From Hymenobacter sp. YC55 (GTDB taxonomy: Bacteria; Bacteroidota; Bacteroidia; Cytophagales; Hymenobacteraceae), in assembly GCF_029433095.1 (NCBI RefSeq), contig NZ_JARNTX010000002.1, forward strand, positions 1,606,176 to 1,670,175: a stretch of 64,000 nt of DNA, in the 5' to 3' direction. Shown piece after piece: positions 54,535-63,678 of this stretch. Each line of letters starts with the position of its first letter. Within the stretch, counting starts at the first letter, position 1. A model generated the notes under the pieces. The model had not been told where the DNA came from. It did not search any database and saw only the letters and a list, made by a program, of their open reading frames with translations. A program made the position numbers and the translations under genes.

Positions 54535-55758
54535 TTACGCGGCTCTCAACTGCTTCATAGGCGACTGCTCGAACTTGCTACGAGCATACTCCAGATCAAT
54601 AACCAGTTCTTTAGGGTCTATTTCCGAAGGCATATCGAACATAGCATCCGTCATAATGCCTTCGCAGATGGAGCGGAGGCCACGAGCACCAAGACGATAT
54701 TCATCAGCCTTTATAACGATGTATTCTAGAGCCCCTTCCGTGAAAGAGAGCTGAATGCCTTCCATGTCGAACAGCCGCTGATACTGCTTCACGATAGAGT
54801 TCTTAGGCTCCGTCAGGATTTTACGCAGCGTGGCGTGGTCGAGTGGGTTGAGGTGCGTCAGCACGGGCAGACGGCCAATAAGCTCCGGAATCAAGCCGAA
54901 AGCTTTCAAATCCTGAGCCGTTACATAGCGCAGGAAGTTCTCTGTATCAACCTTCTCTTCGAGTTGCGTTTTGGCGAAACCAATTGGCTTGGTGTTGAGG
55001 CGGTTCTTGATGATGCGCTCAATTCCTACAAAAGCCCCACCACATATAAAGAGGATATTCTCGGTGTTCACCGTAATCATCTTTTGCTCGGGATGCTTGC
55101 GGCCACCGTGTGGGGGTACGTTTACCGTAGTGCCCTCTAATAGCTTCAGCATGGCCTGCTGCACGCCCTCGCCGCTTACATCACGCGTGATGCTCGGATT
55201 GTCGCTCTTGCGGGCAATCTTATCGATTTCGTCGATGTAAACGATGCCGCGCTCAGCCGCTTCTACATTGTAATCGGCAGCTTGTAGCAGGCGGGTCAGG
55301 ATGCTTTCTACATCTTCGCCCACGTAGCCTGCCTCAGTTAGTACGGTTGCGTCTGCAATGCAGAAAGGTACTTGGAGGATATTAGCTAGCATTCGGGTCA
55401 GGAACGTCTTGCCCGTGCCAGTTTCGCCTACCATAATAATGTTAGACTTCTCAATCACTACGTCGTCTTTCTGCGGCTTCTGCATGAGGCGCTTGTAGTG
55501 GTTGTACACCGCTACCGACATCACCTTTTTTGCTTCATCCTGGCCTACTACGTATTGGTCGAGATACTCCTTCATCTCCCGCGGCTTCACCAAATTAAAC
55601 TTTGGTGTCTTCGAGTTAGATCGAATCTTATTCTCCTCGTTGAGAATTTGTTGGGCCTGCCCTACACACCGCTCACAAATGTGAGCGTTGATGCCGGAAA
55701 TCATAACCGAAACGTCTTTTTTGCTCTTGCCGCAGAAGGAGCACGTTATATCTGCCAT
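54535..55758 (-). CDS. clpX: ATP-dependent Clp protease ATP-binding subunit ClpX
   Basis: The 407-residue unfoldase starts with the C4 zinc finger (CSFCGKSKKDV... HICERCVG), then the AAA+ domain: Walker A GETGTGKT, Walker B YIDEIDKIA, sensor and the RYLVG-type region replaced by GARGLRSICEG near the C-terminus. It recognises and unfolds tagged substrates for ClpP. It is the third gene of the tig-clpP-clpX block on the minus strand; a 241-base gap with a weak hairpin separates it from clpP, so it may also have its own promoter. Confidence 0.97.
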   Translation of the reverse strand: MADITCSFCGKSKKDVSVMISGINAHICERCVGQAQQILNEENKIRSNSKTPKFNLVKPREMKEYLDQYVVGQDEAKKVMSVAVYNHYKRLMQKPQKDDVVIEKSNIIMVGETGTGKTFLTRMLANILQVPFCIADATVLTEAGYVGEDVESILTRLLQAADYNVEAAERGIVYIDEIDKIARKSDNPSITRDVSGEGVQQAMLKLLEGTTVNVPPHGGRKHPEQKMITVNTENILFICGGAFVGIERIIKNRLNTKPIGFAKTQLEEKVDTENFLRYVTAQDLKAFGLIPELIGRLPVLTHLNPLDHATLRKILTEPKNSIVKQYQRLFDMEGIQLSFTEGALEYIVIKADEYRLGARGLRSICEGIMTDAMFDMPSEIDPKELVIDLEYARSKFEQSPMKQLRAA

Positions 55759-55879
55759 TGTTAAGGAACTCTCAGAGTAGAGGAGGATAAGCTAATTTCA
55801 GTAACCTACCTCAAAGGTACGAAAAGGCCAACGCCGTACACCAGGAAAAAAGTGCCTGCACGGTAGGTCCCTATAAAAA

Positions 55880-55907
55880 GGAAAAGCCCGCCGAAGCGAG
55901 CTTTTCT
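55880..55907 (-). terminator. Weak hairpin between clpP and clpX
   Basis: GAAAAGC(CCGCCGAAGCGA)GCTTTTC: a short stem between clpP and clpX with a U-rich tail. It may attenuate rather than stop transcription. Confidence 0.4.
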
Positions 55908-55999
55908 TTTCTAAACAGGTTCCAGTCAAGGAGAAATCTAAGCGAAAAAGACGAGCAATCAAACCTGATTTTTGCCTTCAACTGAAAGTAAGATAAAGC

Positions 56000-56704
56000 C
56001 TAAGCCTTCTTCTTTTCCAGTACCTCGTCAATCAGGCCATACTCTTTGGCCTCATCGGCACGCATCCAGTAGTCGCGGTCCGAGTTGTCGTGGATTTCCT
56101 GGTAGGTTTTGCCAGTGTGCTGCGCCAAAATGTCGTACAGCTCTTTCTTGAGCTTCAGAATCTCACGGGCTGTGATTTCAATGTCCGACGACTGACCTTG
56201 TGCGCCACCCGAAGGCTGGTGAATCATAACGCGGGCGTGAGGCAGGGCAGAGCGTTTGTCTTTAGCACCGCCAGCCAGCAATACGGCTCCCATAGAGGCA
56301 GCAAGACCTGTGCAGATCGTTGCTACGTCGGGGTTTACGTACTGCATGGTGTCATAAATGCCGAGACCAGCATACACCGAACCACCGGGTGAATTGATGT
56401 AAAGTAGGATGTCCTTCTTCGCGTCTACCGACTCGAGAAACAGGAACTGAGCCGTAATAATATTGGCAATATAGTCGTCGACGGCTGTGCCTAAGAACAC
56501 GATCCGGTCCATGATCAGACGCGAAAACACGTCAATCTCCGCGAAACGCGTCGGACGCTCTTCAATAACCGAACGGGTCATGTTGGTAGGCAGCACCAAA
56601 CCGGCAGCTTGACCTTCAATATGATGCAGATACTGATCCACACCTAGGCCGCTGAGGCCCTGGCCTTTCACAGCGAACTTGCGGAACTCTTGTTTATTCA
56701 GCAT
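56000..56704 (-). CDS. clpP: ATP-dependent Clp protease proteolytic subunit ClpP
   Basis: The 234-residue serine peptidase has the catalytic Ser in GLAASMGAVLL, the His in RVMIHQPSGGAQGQ and the Asp downstream (DRDYWM). It forms the 14-subunit chamber fed by ClpX. The N-terminus (about 30 residues before HIEGQAAGLVLPTNM) is longer than in E. coli ClpP and is probably a propeptide or Bacteroidetes-specific extension. Upstream lies tig, downstream clpX. Confidence 0.97.
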   Translation of the reverse strand: MLNKQEFRKFAVKGQGLSGLGVDQYLHHIEGQAAGLVLPTNMTRSVIEERPTRFAEIDVFSRLIMDRIVFLGTAVDDYIANIITAQFLFLESVDAKKDILLYINSPGGSVYAGLGIYDTMQYVNPDVATICTGLAASMGAVLLAGGAKDKRSALPHARVMIHQPSGGAQGQSSDIEITAREILKLKKELYDILAQHTGKTYQEIHDNSDRDYWMRADEAKEYGLIDEVLEKKKA

Positions 56705-56825
56705 GACAGGAAAAAAGGAGTTAGTAATGTAGAAGCTAGGAACTAGGAGAGAGGGTAGAGTCTAGGACGCATAAACAGCCAGAATATTCTAACATCCAGC
56801 TCCTGACTTCTAGCTTCTCGAAAAC

Positions 56826-56858
56826 AAAAAAGCCCATACGGCAAGTAAGGGCTTTTTT
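56826..56858 (-). terminator. Intrinsic terminator after tig
   Basis: AAAAAAGCCC and GGGCTTTTTT flank a 13-base loop. Confidence 0.75.
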
Positions 56859-56885
56859 GTTGGTTGAAAAACCGGAACGCTAGGG

Positions 56886-58214
56886 TTAGCCAGCGTTTTG
56901 ATTGCGGAAGCCTTCGGCCGTAATCGGGTTGTCGTTAACAACAACTTTGCCGCGTAGGTTTTCCACTACTTTCTCTGCCAGAATGGCCTCATACTCCTGT
57001 ACGTAGTTCTTGCCGTTCTCCTGACGCAGGTAGTTGTCAGCAAATCCGCGTACCGATTCTTCCAGTTCCGGCGTCATCTCCATGTTGAACTGACCAAGGA
57101 TCTTCTGCATCGTACGATCCAAGATTTCCTGGTTCTCTACCTTTAGGCCTTGCTCCTCAACTACTTTGTTGCGGATCATCGACCACTTCAACTCCTTCTC
57201 GTAGTCGGTGTAGTGCTCTTCTACCTGCTCAGTAGTCAGTTTGCCTTCGTTGGCACGTACCAGCCACTTCTTGAAGAACTCGGTTGGAATCTGCACCGTA
57301 GTCGCCTCTACCATCTTATCGATGATGGTGCGGTTGATCAAGTTGTCAGCTTCCCGGTCATAATTTTCCTGTACCGTTTCGCGTACTTTCTGGTCGAACT
57401 CCTCTTTCGAGGTCACGATGTCCTTGCCGAACACCTTGTCGAACAGCTCCTGATTTAGCTCGGCTGGCGTTGTGCGGTTAATTTTTTCTACGCTCAACAC
57501 GTATTCGCCTTCTACAGCTTCAGCATCTTCCTTGCTCAGGCCCGTAACGCTGGCAATGGTAGCAGCGTCACTGTCAAAAGCTTCTTTCAGGTCGAACGTA
57601 ACAGTGTCTTCAGGCTTGAGACCTACGAACTTGTCAGCCCCGTTCTTCACCTTCTTGATAGGGAAAAGCACTGGACGGCCGTCGCCTTCTTCGTCAGCTT
57701 TCTTCAGCTTGCCATATAAGGAGTCGCCAGCTTCCGAAACCTCAGGGTTGGTGCTCTCACCGAACTGACGCTCAATTTGCTCGTAGGTTTCCTGCAGCGT
57801 AGCCTCGTCCAGCTCTACTTTGTGGCGGTCAACAGTAATGCTTTGGTCAGCAGGTAGCTCGAAATCAGGTAGTAAACCTAGTTCGAAGGGGAAGGAGAAT
57901 TCTTTCTCGGTGTCAAAATTCACGTCGGTTGGCACAGGAAGAGGCTCACCTAGAATCTTGAGGTTGTTTTCTTTGATATAGCCGTCAACAGCTTTGCCAA
58001 GCAAAGAATTGATTTCATCGGCCAGAATGCCTTTGCCGTACATTTTACGCACCAGCGTGGCCGGAACCTTGCCGGGGCGGAACCCTTTGATTTGCGCCTT
58101 CTTACTATAGTCCTTCAGCTTGGCATCTACAGCAGGAGCGTAATCCGCTTCCTTGAGGTTTACTGTCAGGATGGCACTCAGTTGGTCGTCTTTTTTATCT
58201 AAGGTGATGTCCAA
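56886..58214 (-). CDS. tig: Trigger factor
   Basis: The 442-residue ribosome-bound chaperone shows the ribosome-docking motif GFRPGKVP (about 44-51) in the N-terminal domain. The C-terminal substrate-binding part is in the usual place, but the FKBP-type middle domain is divergent, as is common in Bacteroidetes. It helps newly made proteins fold. The start codon is TTG (58214): the only earlier in-frame start is blocked by a TAA 30 bases upstream. It leads the tig-clpP-clpX cluster; a terminator separates it from clpP. Confidence 0.95.
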   Translation of the reverse strand: MDITLDKKDDQLSAILTVNLKEADYAPAVDAKLKDYSKKAQIKGFRPGKVPATLVRKMYGKGILADEINSLLGKAVDGYIKENNLKILGEPLPVPTDVNFDTEKEFSFPFELGLLPDFELPADQSITVDRHKVELDEATLQETYEQIERQFGESTNPEVSEAGDSLYGKLKKADEEGDGRPVLFPIKKVKNGADKFVGLKPEDTVTFDLKEAFDSDAATIASVTGLSKEDAEAVEGEYVLSVEKINRTTPAELNQELFDKVFGKDIVTSKEEFDQKVRETVQENYDREADNLINRTIIDKMVEATTVQIPTEFFKKWLVRANEGKLTTEQVEEHYTDYEKELKWSMIRNKVVEEQGLKVENQEILDRTMQKILGQFNMEMTPELEESVRGFADNYLRQENGKNYVQEYEAILAEKVVENLRGKVVVNDNPITAEGFRNQNAG

Positions 58215-58270
58215 AGCGGGGCGTCGGTTAAAGGTAAACTACGGGTAAAAGACACCGAAACCGGGAAAAA

Positions 58271-58290
58271 GAAACCCCCAACGGTTGGGT
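58271..58290 (-). terminator. Possible terminator of the tRNA gene
   Basis: CCCAACGGTTGGG is a perfect palindrome; on the minus strand GGGGGTTTCTTTTT follows. It lies 41 bases after the tRNA. Confidence 0.5.
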
Positions 58291-58330
58291 TGAGGGCTCG
58301 GGGCGTTTTCGATGATGTTTAAAAAAATGT

Positions 58331-58411
58331 GCGGATGGAGGGACTCGAACCCACACGCCTTGCGGCACCAGATCCTAAGTCTGGCACGTCTACCAATTTC
58401 GCCACATCCGC
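58331..58411 (-). tRNA. tRNA-Leu (anticodon TAG)
   Basis: On the minus strand the gene runs from GCGGATG to CATCCGC, which form the acceptor stem. The D-arm has TGGTAGACG, the anticodon stem is CCAGA/TCTGG with loop CTTAGGA (anticodon TAG), there is a long variable arm (TGCCGCAAGGCG) typical of class II tRNA-Leu, and the T-arm has GGTTCGAGTCC. CCA is not encoded. It reads CUA and, by wobble, CUG. Confidence 0.95.
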
Positions 58412-58763
58412 CTCAAGGCCATTCGCCTCGGGGGCGCAAAGCTACGCAAGCTCTTCGAAAAACCAAACGCAACCTCTAGCATAAAATTTAAAAAGAGTTT
58501 CCACGGGTTCTTATTGCCCTTGCTTAAACCTCCTAGTGCAGCAGCTGGTGATACATAAGGGACATGATACCAATAGAGTTAGAAGGGAATCCTGTTCTCT
58601 TGCAGACGGGTCGATGGCAGTGTTATTTATTTAAAGAAGGAATTGCAAAAGGCTTCGCCAAGCAGTAGTCAACCTTTTCCGTGCTGCTACTTGTTCATAA
58701 GCCGCCCCCCTCTTCGTACTTTAGTGTTTATTGACTTTGGCGCTCCGGCGCTGCCCATGCATC
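58412..58763. other. Intergenic region between tRNA-Leu and the (p)ppGpp gene
   Basis: These 352 bases lie between divergent transcripts. TGACTTTG at 58732-58739 is one base off the -7 consensus and could serve the gene that starts at 58764. Nothing else is recognised. Confidence 0.4.
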
Positions 58764-60971
58764 ATGGCCACCTTAATTGACCCCGAAGTAGAGCGCCAAG
58801 AAATTCTGCGCCACTACCGCCGCCTCCTCCGCACCGCTAAGCCTTACTTACAGGAAGGCGACGCCCGACTAATAAAGAAGGCCTTCAATACCTCATTGGA
58901 GGCTCACAAAGAGATGCGCCGCAAGTCTGGCGAGCCTTACATTCTGCACCCGCTGGCAGTAGCCCAGATAGTAGTAGAAGAAATTGGCCTCGGCACTACC
59001 AGCATTGTGGCGGCCTTACTACACGATGTAGTTGAAGATACACCGTGGGAAATTGCCGATGTAGAGCGGGAGTTTGGTTCCAAGGTGGCCCGTATAGTAG
59101 ATGGCCTAACCAAAATCTCCGGCGTTTTCGAGTACGGCACCTCCGAGCAAGCCGAGAACTTCCGCAAGATGCTGCTCACGCTCTCCGAAGATGTGCGTGT
59201 CATCCTGATCAAGCTGGCTGACAGGCTGCACAACATGCGGACCCTCGACTCGATGCCGCGCCACAAGCAACTCAAGATTTCCTCGGAAACTATCTACCTC
59301 TACGCCCCGCTGGCCCACCGTCTTGGTCTATATGCCATCAAAACGGAGCTAGAAGACCTCCATTTAAAATACACGGATACCGACGTATATAATGAGTTGG
59401 TGAACCGGGTGCGCCAAAGCCGTAGTGCCCGCAACCGCTTTATCAAGGAGTTTGTGCTCCCTATCGACGAGGAGCTGAAAGCCCAAGGGTTCACCTTTGA
59501 AATTAAAGGCCGCCCTAAAAGCATCTATTCCATTCTAAAAAAGATGCGCAAGCAAAACATCACCTTCGACGAGGTGTATGATCTGTTTGCCATCCGCGTA
59601 ATTCTGGATGTGCCACACGAGCAGGAAAAAGCAGCCTGCTGGCAAGTATATTCTATCGTGACGGACTTCTACCAGCCTAACCCTGATCGGCTGCGCGACT
59701 GGGTAAGTACGCCCAAAGCCAATGGCTATGAGAGTTTACATACCACTGTTATGTCTCGTGCTGGGCAGTGGGTCGAAGTGCAGATTCGCTCACGCCGCAT
59801 GGATGAAATTGCGGAGAAAGGCTACGCTGCTCACTGGAAATACAAGGATACCGGCGCCATTCAGCCGGAGTCCACGCTAGAAGTCTGGATCAACAAGGTG
59901 CGTGAGATGCTCGAAACCAATAACTCTAGTGCTCTAGAGTTTATGGACGAGTTCCGCCAGAACCTGTTTGTAAAAGAAGTTTATGCCTTTACACCCAAAG
60001 GCAAGCTGCTCATTCTGCCTGATAAGTCTACCGCTTTAGACTTCGCCTTCGAAATTCACACGCACATTGGGTTGCAGTGCTTGGGGGCCAAGGTCAACCA
60101 GAAACTGCAACCGCTGAGCTACCAACTTCACAACGGCGACCAAGTCGAAATTTTGACGTCGCACAAGCAGAAGCCTACGGAAGAATGGCTACAATATGTC
60201 ATTACGTCCAAAGCCCGCTCGAAAATCAAGGAGTGGCTGCGTGATGATAAACGTAGCAAGGCTGAAGATGGCCGCTTCCTTGTGGAGAAGCGGCTAGAGC
60301 TACTTGGAGTCGAATACACGCAGGACAACTTCAACCGCTTGCTCGCACACTTTCATACCTATAATGCGCAAGAGTTCTTCTACCGCGTAGCCATCGGCCA
60401 GATTGACGGTCGCGAAATCAAAACTGACCTTTTCGACCCCACTACGGAAGCTCCCCGTCTACCGTCTAAACTAGAGCCCAAAGCATTCGACCACGAGGTT
60501 CAGAAAATCCGAGGGCTTAGTGCCAACATGCTTGTTATTGGCGAACGAACCGATAAGTTTGATTACACCATCGCGCCTTGTTGCAACCCTATCCCCGGCG
60601 ATGATGTGTTCGGCTTCGAAACAGAAGCAGGTATCGTTATCCATCGTACTTCTTGTCCGAAAGCAGTGAAGATGATGTCCAATTACGGCAACCGCATTGT
60701 GCGCGCAAAGTGGACCGATCAGTTGGAGCTTGCTTTCCTCGCTGGTTTACGCATTAAAGGCTCCGATAGGGTAGGACTAGTAAATGATGTGACACGCATC
60801 ATCAGTAATAGCCTCAAAGTGAACATGCGCTCCATCACTATCGATTCGGATGATGGTATGTTTGAAGGGCAGATTATGGTTTTCGTCAATGATACCGACC
60901 ACCTTACTAAACTCATCCAACGCCTTTCCAAGGTAAACGGGGTGTTGCTAGTTGAGCGGTTCGATTCTTAA
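58764..60971 (+). CDS. spoT: Bifunctional (p)ppGpp synthetase/hydrolase (RelA/SpoT family)
   Basis: The 735-residue protein has all domains of a long RSH enzyme: HD hydrolase (AALLHDVVEDTPW, about residue 80-92, catalytic HD intact), synthetase (KSIYSILKKMRKQ ... YESLHTTVM), TGS (VKEVYAFTPKGKLLILPDKSTALDFAFEIHTHIG), a zinc-finger-type region (APCCNPIPGDDVFGF) and a C-terminal ACT domain. It makes and degrades the alarmone in response to starvation. The intact HD motif makes a bifunctional enzyme likely. ATG 58764 is used; 58731 is an alternative start 11 codons upstream. Confidence 0.95.
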   Translation: MATLIDPEVERQEILRHYRRLLRTAKPYLQEGDARLIKKAFNTSLEAHKEMRRKSGEPYILHPLAVAQIVVEEIGLGTTSIVAALLHDVVEDTPWEIADVEREFGSKVARIVDGLTKISGVFEYGTSEQAENFRKMLLTLSEDVRVILIKLADRLHNMRTLDSMPRHKQLKISSETIYLYAPLAHRLGLYAIKTELEDLHLKYTDTDVYNELVNRVRQSRSARNRFIKEFVLPIDEELKAQGFTFEIKGRPKSIYSILKKMRKQNITFDEVYDLFAIRVILDVPHEQEKAACWQVYSIVTDFYQPNPDRLRDWVSTPKANGYESLHTTVMSRAGQWVEVQIRSRRMDEIAEKGYAAHWKYKDTGAIQPESTLEVWINKVREMLETNNSSALEFMDEFRQNLFVKEVYAFTPKGKLLILPDKSTALDFAFEIHTHIGLQCLGAKVNQKLQPLSYQLHNGDQVEILTSHKQKPTEEWLQYVITSKARSKIKEWLRDDKRSKAEDGRFLVEKRLELLGVEYTQDNFNRLLAHFHTYNAQEFFYRVAIGQIDGREIKTDLFDPTTEAPRLPSKLEPKAFDHEVQKIRGLSANMLVIGERTDKFDYTIAPCCNPIPGDDVFGFETEAGIVIHRTSCPKAVKMMSNYGNRIVRAKWTDQLELAFLAGLRIKGSDRVGLVNDVTRIISNSLKVNMRSITIDSDDGMFEGQIMVFVNDTDHLTKLIQRLSKVNGVLLVERFDS

Positions 60972-61086
60972 GTAAGCATTTAGTCTTAAATAGTCTTAAC
61001 AAAGAGCCAAAGTTTAAAACAGTATATAACTGTTAGCGGAAAAGGCATCTTATGATGGAGCTTTTAAGGTTATGCATGTTGTATTG

Positions 61087-61094
61087 TAGCTTTG
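61087..61094 (+). promoter_or_regulatory. -7 promoter box of the fur-STAS-purA operon
   Basis: TAGCTTTG matches the TAnnTTTG consensus 31 bases before the fur ATG; a T-rich TTTTAA (61062-61067) lies 19-21 bases earlier as a possible -33 element. Confidence 0.55.
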
Positions 61095-61124
61095 CAGTAC
61101 TCCTTGTATATAAGGTCACACAAA

Positions 61125-61598
61125 ATGCTTGATAAAGAAAAGTACGAGGAGGTCAAAAAGATCTTCACCGCGTACCTCGAAAATAAAGGCTTGCGCAAAA
61201 CGTCGGAGCGCTATGCTATTCTGGAGGAGATTTATTCTCGTACCGGTCACTTCGACGTAGAAGAGCTGTTTGCTGGTATGAAAGGGCAGGGCTTACAAGT
61301 GAGCCGTGCTACAGTATATAACACCCTCGATTTGCTGGTGGAGCACGGCCTTGTTAGCAAGCACCAGTTCGGACGTAATCTTGCCCAATACGAGAAGTCA
61401 TATGGGTACCGGCAGCACGACCACGTGATATGCACAGAGTGCCACAAGGTGGTTGAGTTTTGTGACCCTCGCATCCATGGCATCCAGACGATGGTAGGGG
61501 AGTTACTCAACTTCCATATCTTGCACCACTCTTTGAACCTTTATGGCGTGTGCGGCGACTGCCGTGCCAAAGCCGCCACCCGCTCTCAAGCCGAATGA
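61125..61598 (+). CDS. Fur-family transcriptional regulator
   Basis: The 157-residue regulator has the winged-helix DNA-binding domain (LRKTSERYAILEEIYSRTGHFDVEELFAGM, then VSRATVYNTLDLLVEHGLV) and the zinc sites of Fur proteins: HDHVICTECHKVVEF (C-x-x-C) and CGDCRAK (C-x-x-C). Whether it responds to iron, zinc or peroxide cannot be told; the presence of both Cys pairs fits a structural zinc. ATG 61125 is the likely start. Its TGA overlaps the ATG of the next gene (ATGA), so the two are translationally coupled. Confidence 0.92.
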   Translation: MLDKEKYEEVKKIFTAYLENKGLRKTSERYAILEEIYSRTGHFDVEELFAGMKGQGLQVSRATVYNTLDLLVEHGLVSKHQFGRNLAQYEKSYGYRQHDHVICTECHKVVEFCDPRIHGIQTMVGELLNFHILHHSLNLYGVCGDCRAKAATRSQAE

Positions 61599-61942
61599 AA
61601 ACAGAAACTGCCGTTCAAGACGGCATCCTCTTCGTGCGCCTCTCCGGCGACCTTATCGGTAGCCCCGATACTCAGCAGCTCCTTCAGTCGGTTGATCAGC
61701 ATCTTGGCGATGAGTTGCGCCATTGTGCAGTCGATCTGTCGGAGGTGCGCTACATAAACAGCACTGGTATCGGGGTGCTGGTGTCATTGCTCACCAAATT
61801 TCGCAGTCGTGGAGGAGAACTAGTTCTCATTAATCCCGCCGACCATCCGCGCAAAATGCTAGCTCTCACCAAGCTCAACGCTATTTTCTCTATTGCCGAC
61901 GACGATTCCGCCGCCGCTCAACAATTGAAAGCTTCGAATTAA
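61595..61942 (+). CDS. STAS-domain anti-sigma factor antagonist
   Basis: The 115-residue protein is a SpoIIAA-like STAS domain: ILFVRLSGDLIGSPDTQQL, VDLSEVRYINSTGIGVLVSLLTKFRSRGGELVLINP, with the phosphorylatable Ser in YINSTGIG. Such proteins bind anti-sigma factors when not phosphorylated. Its ATG overlaps the fur stop and its TAA overlaps the purA start (TAATG), so all three genes form a tight operon. No anti-sigma kinase is adjacent. Confidence 0.9.
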   Translation: MKTETAVQDGILFVRLSGDLIGSPDTQQLLQSVDQHLGDELRHCAVDLSEVRYINSTGIGVLVSLLTKFRSRGGELVLINPADHPRKMLALTKLNAIFSIADDDSAAAQQLKASN

Positions 61943-63219
61943 TGCCAGTTGACGTTTTAGTAGGCTTACAGTGGGGCGACGAAGGAAAAGGTAAAATTGT
62001 GGATGTACTAGCCCCCACTTACGATGTAGTAGCCCGTTTCCAAGGAGGACCTAACGCTGGTCACACCCTTACCTTCGGTGGCGTTAAGCACGTCTTACAC
62101 CAAGTGCCTTCCGGAATTTTTCATCCCCACATCCTGAATGTTGTAGGCAACGGCGTTGTTCTCGACCCGGTTGTGTTTCGGCAGGAGCTCCAAAAATTGA
62201 CAGATCGGGGTATCAATTGGGCAGCCAACTTATATATCTCGAAGAAAGCACAACTTATCCTTCCTTCGCACCGTGCCCTCGACCGTATTAGCGAAGATGC
62301 CCGCGGAGGTAGCAAAATAGGTTCTACCTTGAAAGGTATAGGTCCTACTTACCAAGATAAAATTGGTCGCACGGGCTTGCGTGTAGGTGACGTACTATTG
62401 CCGGATTTCCAGCAGCGTTATGAAGAAGCCGTGGCTCGCCATGCCACATTAGCTGCTTTTCACAACAAGGAGCTAGAAATTGAAGCGCTAGAAGCTGACT
62501 TCTTCTCTGCTGTCGAATTCCTGCGCAGCCTTCAACTTACGGATACCGAGTATCTGTTAAATGACCTATTAAAGCAAGGCAAAAAAATTCTCGCAGAAGG
62601 TGCTCAGGGCTCCCTGTTGGATGTTGATTTCGGTACGTATCCTTACGTCACCTCATCTAGTACGATAGTAGCTGGCGCTTGTACGGGTTTGGGTATTGCC
62701 CCCCGCCATATAGATAAAGTCTATGGCATTAGTAAAGCCTACTGCACTCGAGTAGGTAGTGGCCCTTTCCCAACTGAATTACTCGATGAAGTAGGAGAGC
62801 AAATACGCAAAGCAGGCAGTGAGTTTGGCTCTACTACAGGACGGCCACGTCGTTGTGGCTGGATAGATCTACCCGCTTTACGGTATAGTATCATGCTTAA
62901 TGGAGTCACTGAGATTCATCTAATGAAGGCTGACGTCTTAGATGAGTTTGACGAAATCTACGTGTGCACCCATTACGAGTATCCGGACGGCCAGCAAACA
63001 GACCATCTGCCTGACCATGGCGATTTGCAGACTATGAAGCCTGTATATAAGAGTCTGCCAGGTTGGAAAACCGAATTGCAAAAGCTGACTGACCCTCAGT
63101 CCCTTCCTGCCGAACTGAAGGATTACGTACAGTTTCTAGAGAATTACTTAGAGGTGCCTATTAGCATCGTTAGCGTAGGCCCAGACCGAGTAAGTACCTT
63201 ACATCTCAACTATAGATAA
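61942..63219 (+). CDS. purA: Adenylosuccinate synthetase
   Basis: The 425-residue enzyme makes adenylosuccinate from IMP and Asp with GTP in the AMP branch. Motifs are WGDEGKGKIVD (about 11-21, the GTP loop), FQGGPNAGHT (about 33-42, the catalytic and IMP region), KGIGPTYQDKIGRTGLRVGD and TTGRPRRCGW. Length is normal. The start ATG overlaps the STAS stop codon. A terminator follows at 63243. Confidence 0.97.
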   Translation: MPVDVLVGLQWGDEGKGKIVDVLAPTYDVVARFQGGPNAGHTLTFGGVKHVLHQVPSGIFHPHILNVVGNGVVLDPVVFRQELQKLTDRGINWAANLYISKKAQLILPSHRALDRISEDARGGSKIGSTLKGIGPTYQDKIGRTGLRVGDVLLPDFQQRYEEAVARHATLAAFHNKELEIEALEADFFSAVEFLRSLQLTDTEYLLNDLLKQGKKILAEGAQGSLLDVDFGTYPYVTSSSTIVAGACTGLGIAPRHIDKVYGISKAYCTRVGSGPFPTELLDEVGEQIRKAGSEFGSTTGRPRRCGWIDLPALRYSIMLNGVTEIHLMKADVLDEFDEIYVCTHYEYPDGQQTDHLPDHGDLQTMKPVYKSLPGWKTELQKLTDPQSLPAELKDYVQFLENYLEVPISIVSVGPDRVSTLHLNYR

Positions 63220-63242
63220 AACCAGATTCATATATCTAAGAA

Positions 63243-63266
63243 GGGGCGCCCAAGCGCTCCTTTTTT
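63243..63266 (+). terminator. Intrinsic terminator after purA
   Basis: GGGGCG and CGCTCC pair around CCCAAG and are followed by six T. Confidence 0.75.
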
Positions 63267-63370
63267 GTTTAATACCTTGTACACTATGGGGTACACCTTG
63301 GTGGTCTAAATTTTGTCTAGGTATGCTTGCCTTACAGGTTCTACCATAGAACAAATTTTTTTGATAGAGG

Positions 63371-63402
63371 CTTGACAAAGCCGAAACACTGTTAGATATT
63401 TG
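63371..63402 (+). promoter_or_regulatory. rRNA promoter P1
   Basis: -33 CTTG (63371-63374), 20-base spacer, then GATATTTG (63395-63402) close to TAnnTTTG, followed by CAACCCC. Confidence 0.6.
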
Positions 63403-63461
63403 CAACCCCAAATCAATCGGGTGTGGGAACAAGGCAAAAGCGAAAAAAATTATCGAAGCCT

Positions 63462-63492
63462 TTTGTAAAATTGAATAGTGGTTGTAGTTTTG
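63462..63492 (+). promoter_or_regulatory. rRNA promoter P2
   Basis: -33 TTTG (63462-63465), 19-base spacer, -7 TAGTTTTG (63485-63492), followed by CAGCCCAC. Confidence 0.75.
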
Positions 63493-63553
63493 CAGCCCAC
63501 TTCAAAAGGAAGGGTTCAGGAAAATCAACAGCTAAAAAAAAGCTTGTTGATCT

Positions 63554-63584
63554 TTTGTAGAACACATAAGAAGTTATAGCTTTG
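63554..63584 (+). promoter_or_regulatory. rRNA promoter P3
   Basis: -33 TTTG (63554-63557), 19-base spacer, -7 TAGCTTTG (63577-63584), followed by CAACCCGC. Confidence 0.78.
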
Positions 63585-63647
63585 CAACCCGCTTGAGTAA
63601 AGCTCTTGTAAAAACGGATAAACAAGAAAAAATATTTTTCAGTTTTT

Positions 63648-63678
63648 CTTGTTTTGTGTGAAGCGAGTAGTATCTTTG
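63648..63678 (+). promoter_or_regulatory. rRNA promoter P4
   Basis: -33 CTTG (63648-63651), 19-base spacer, -7 TATCTTTG (63671-63678), followed by CACCCCGC. Confidence 0.72.
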
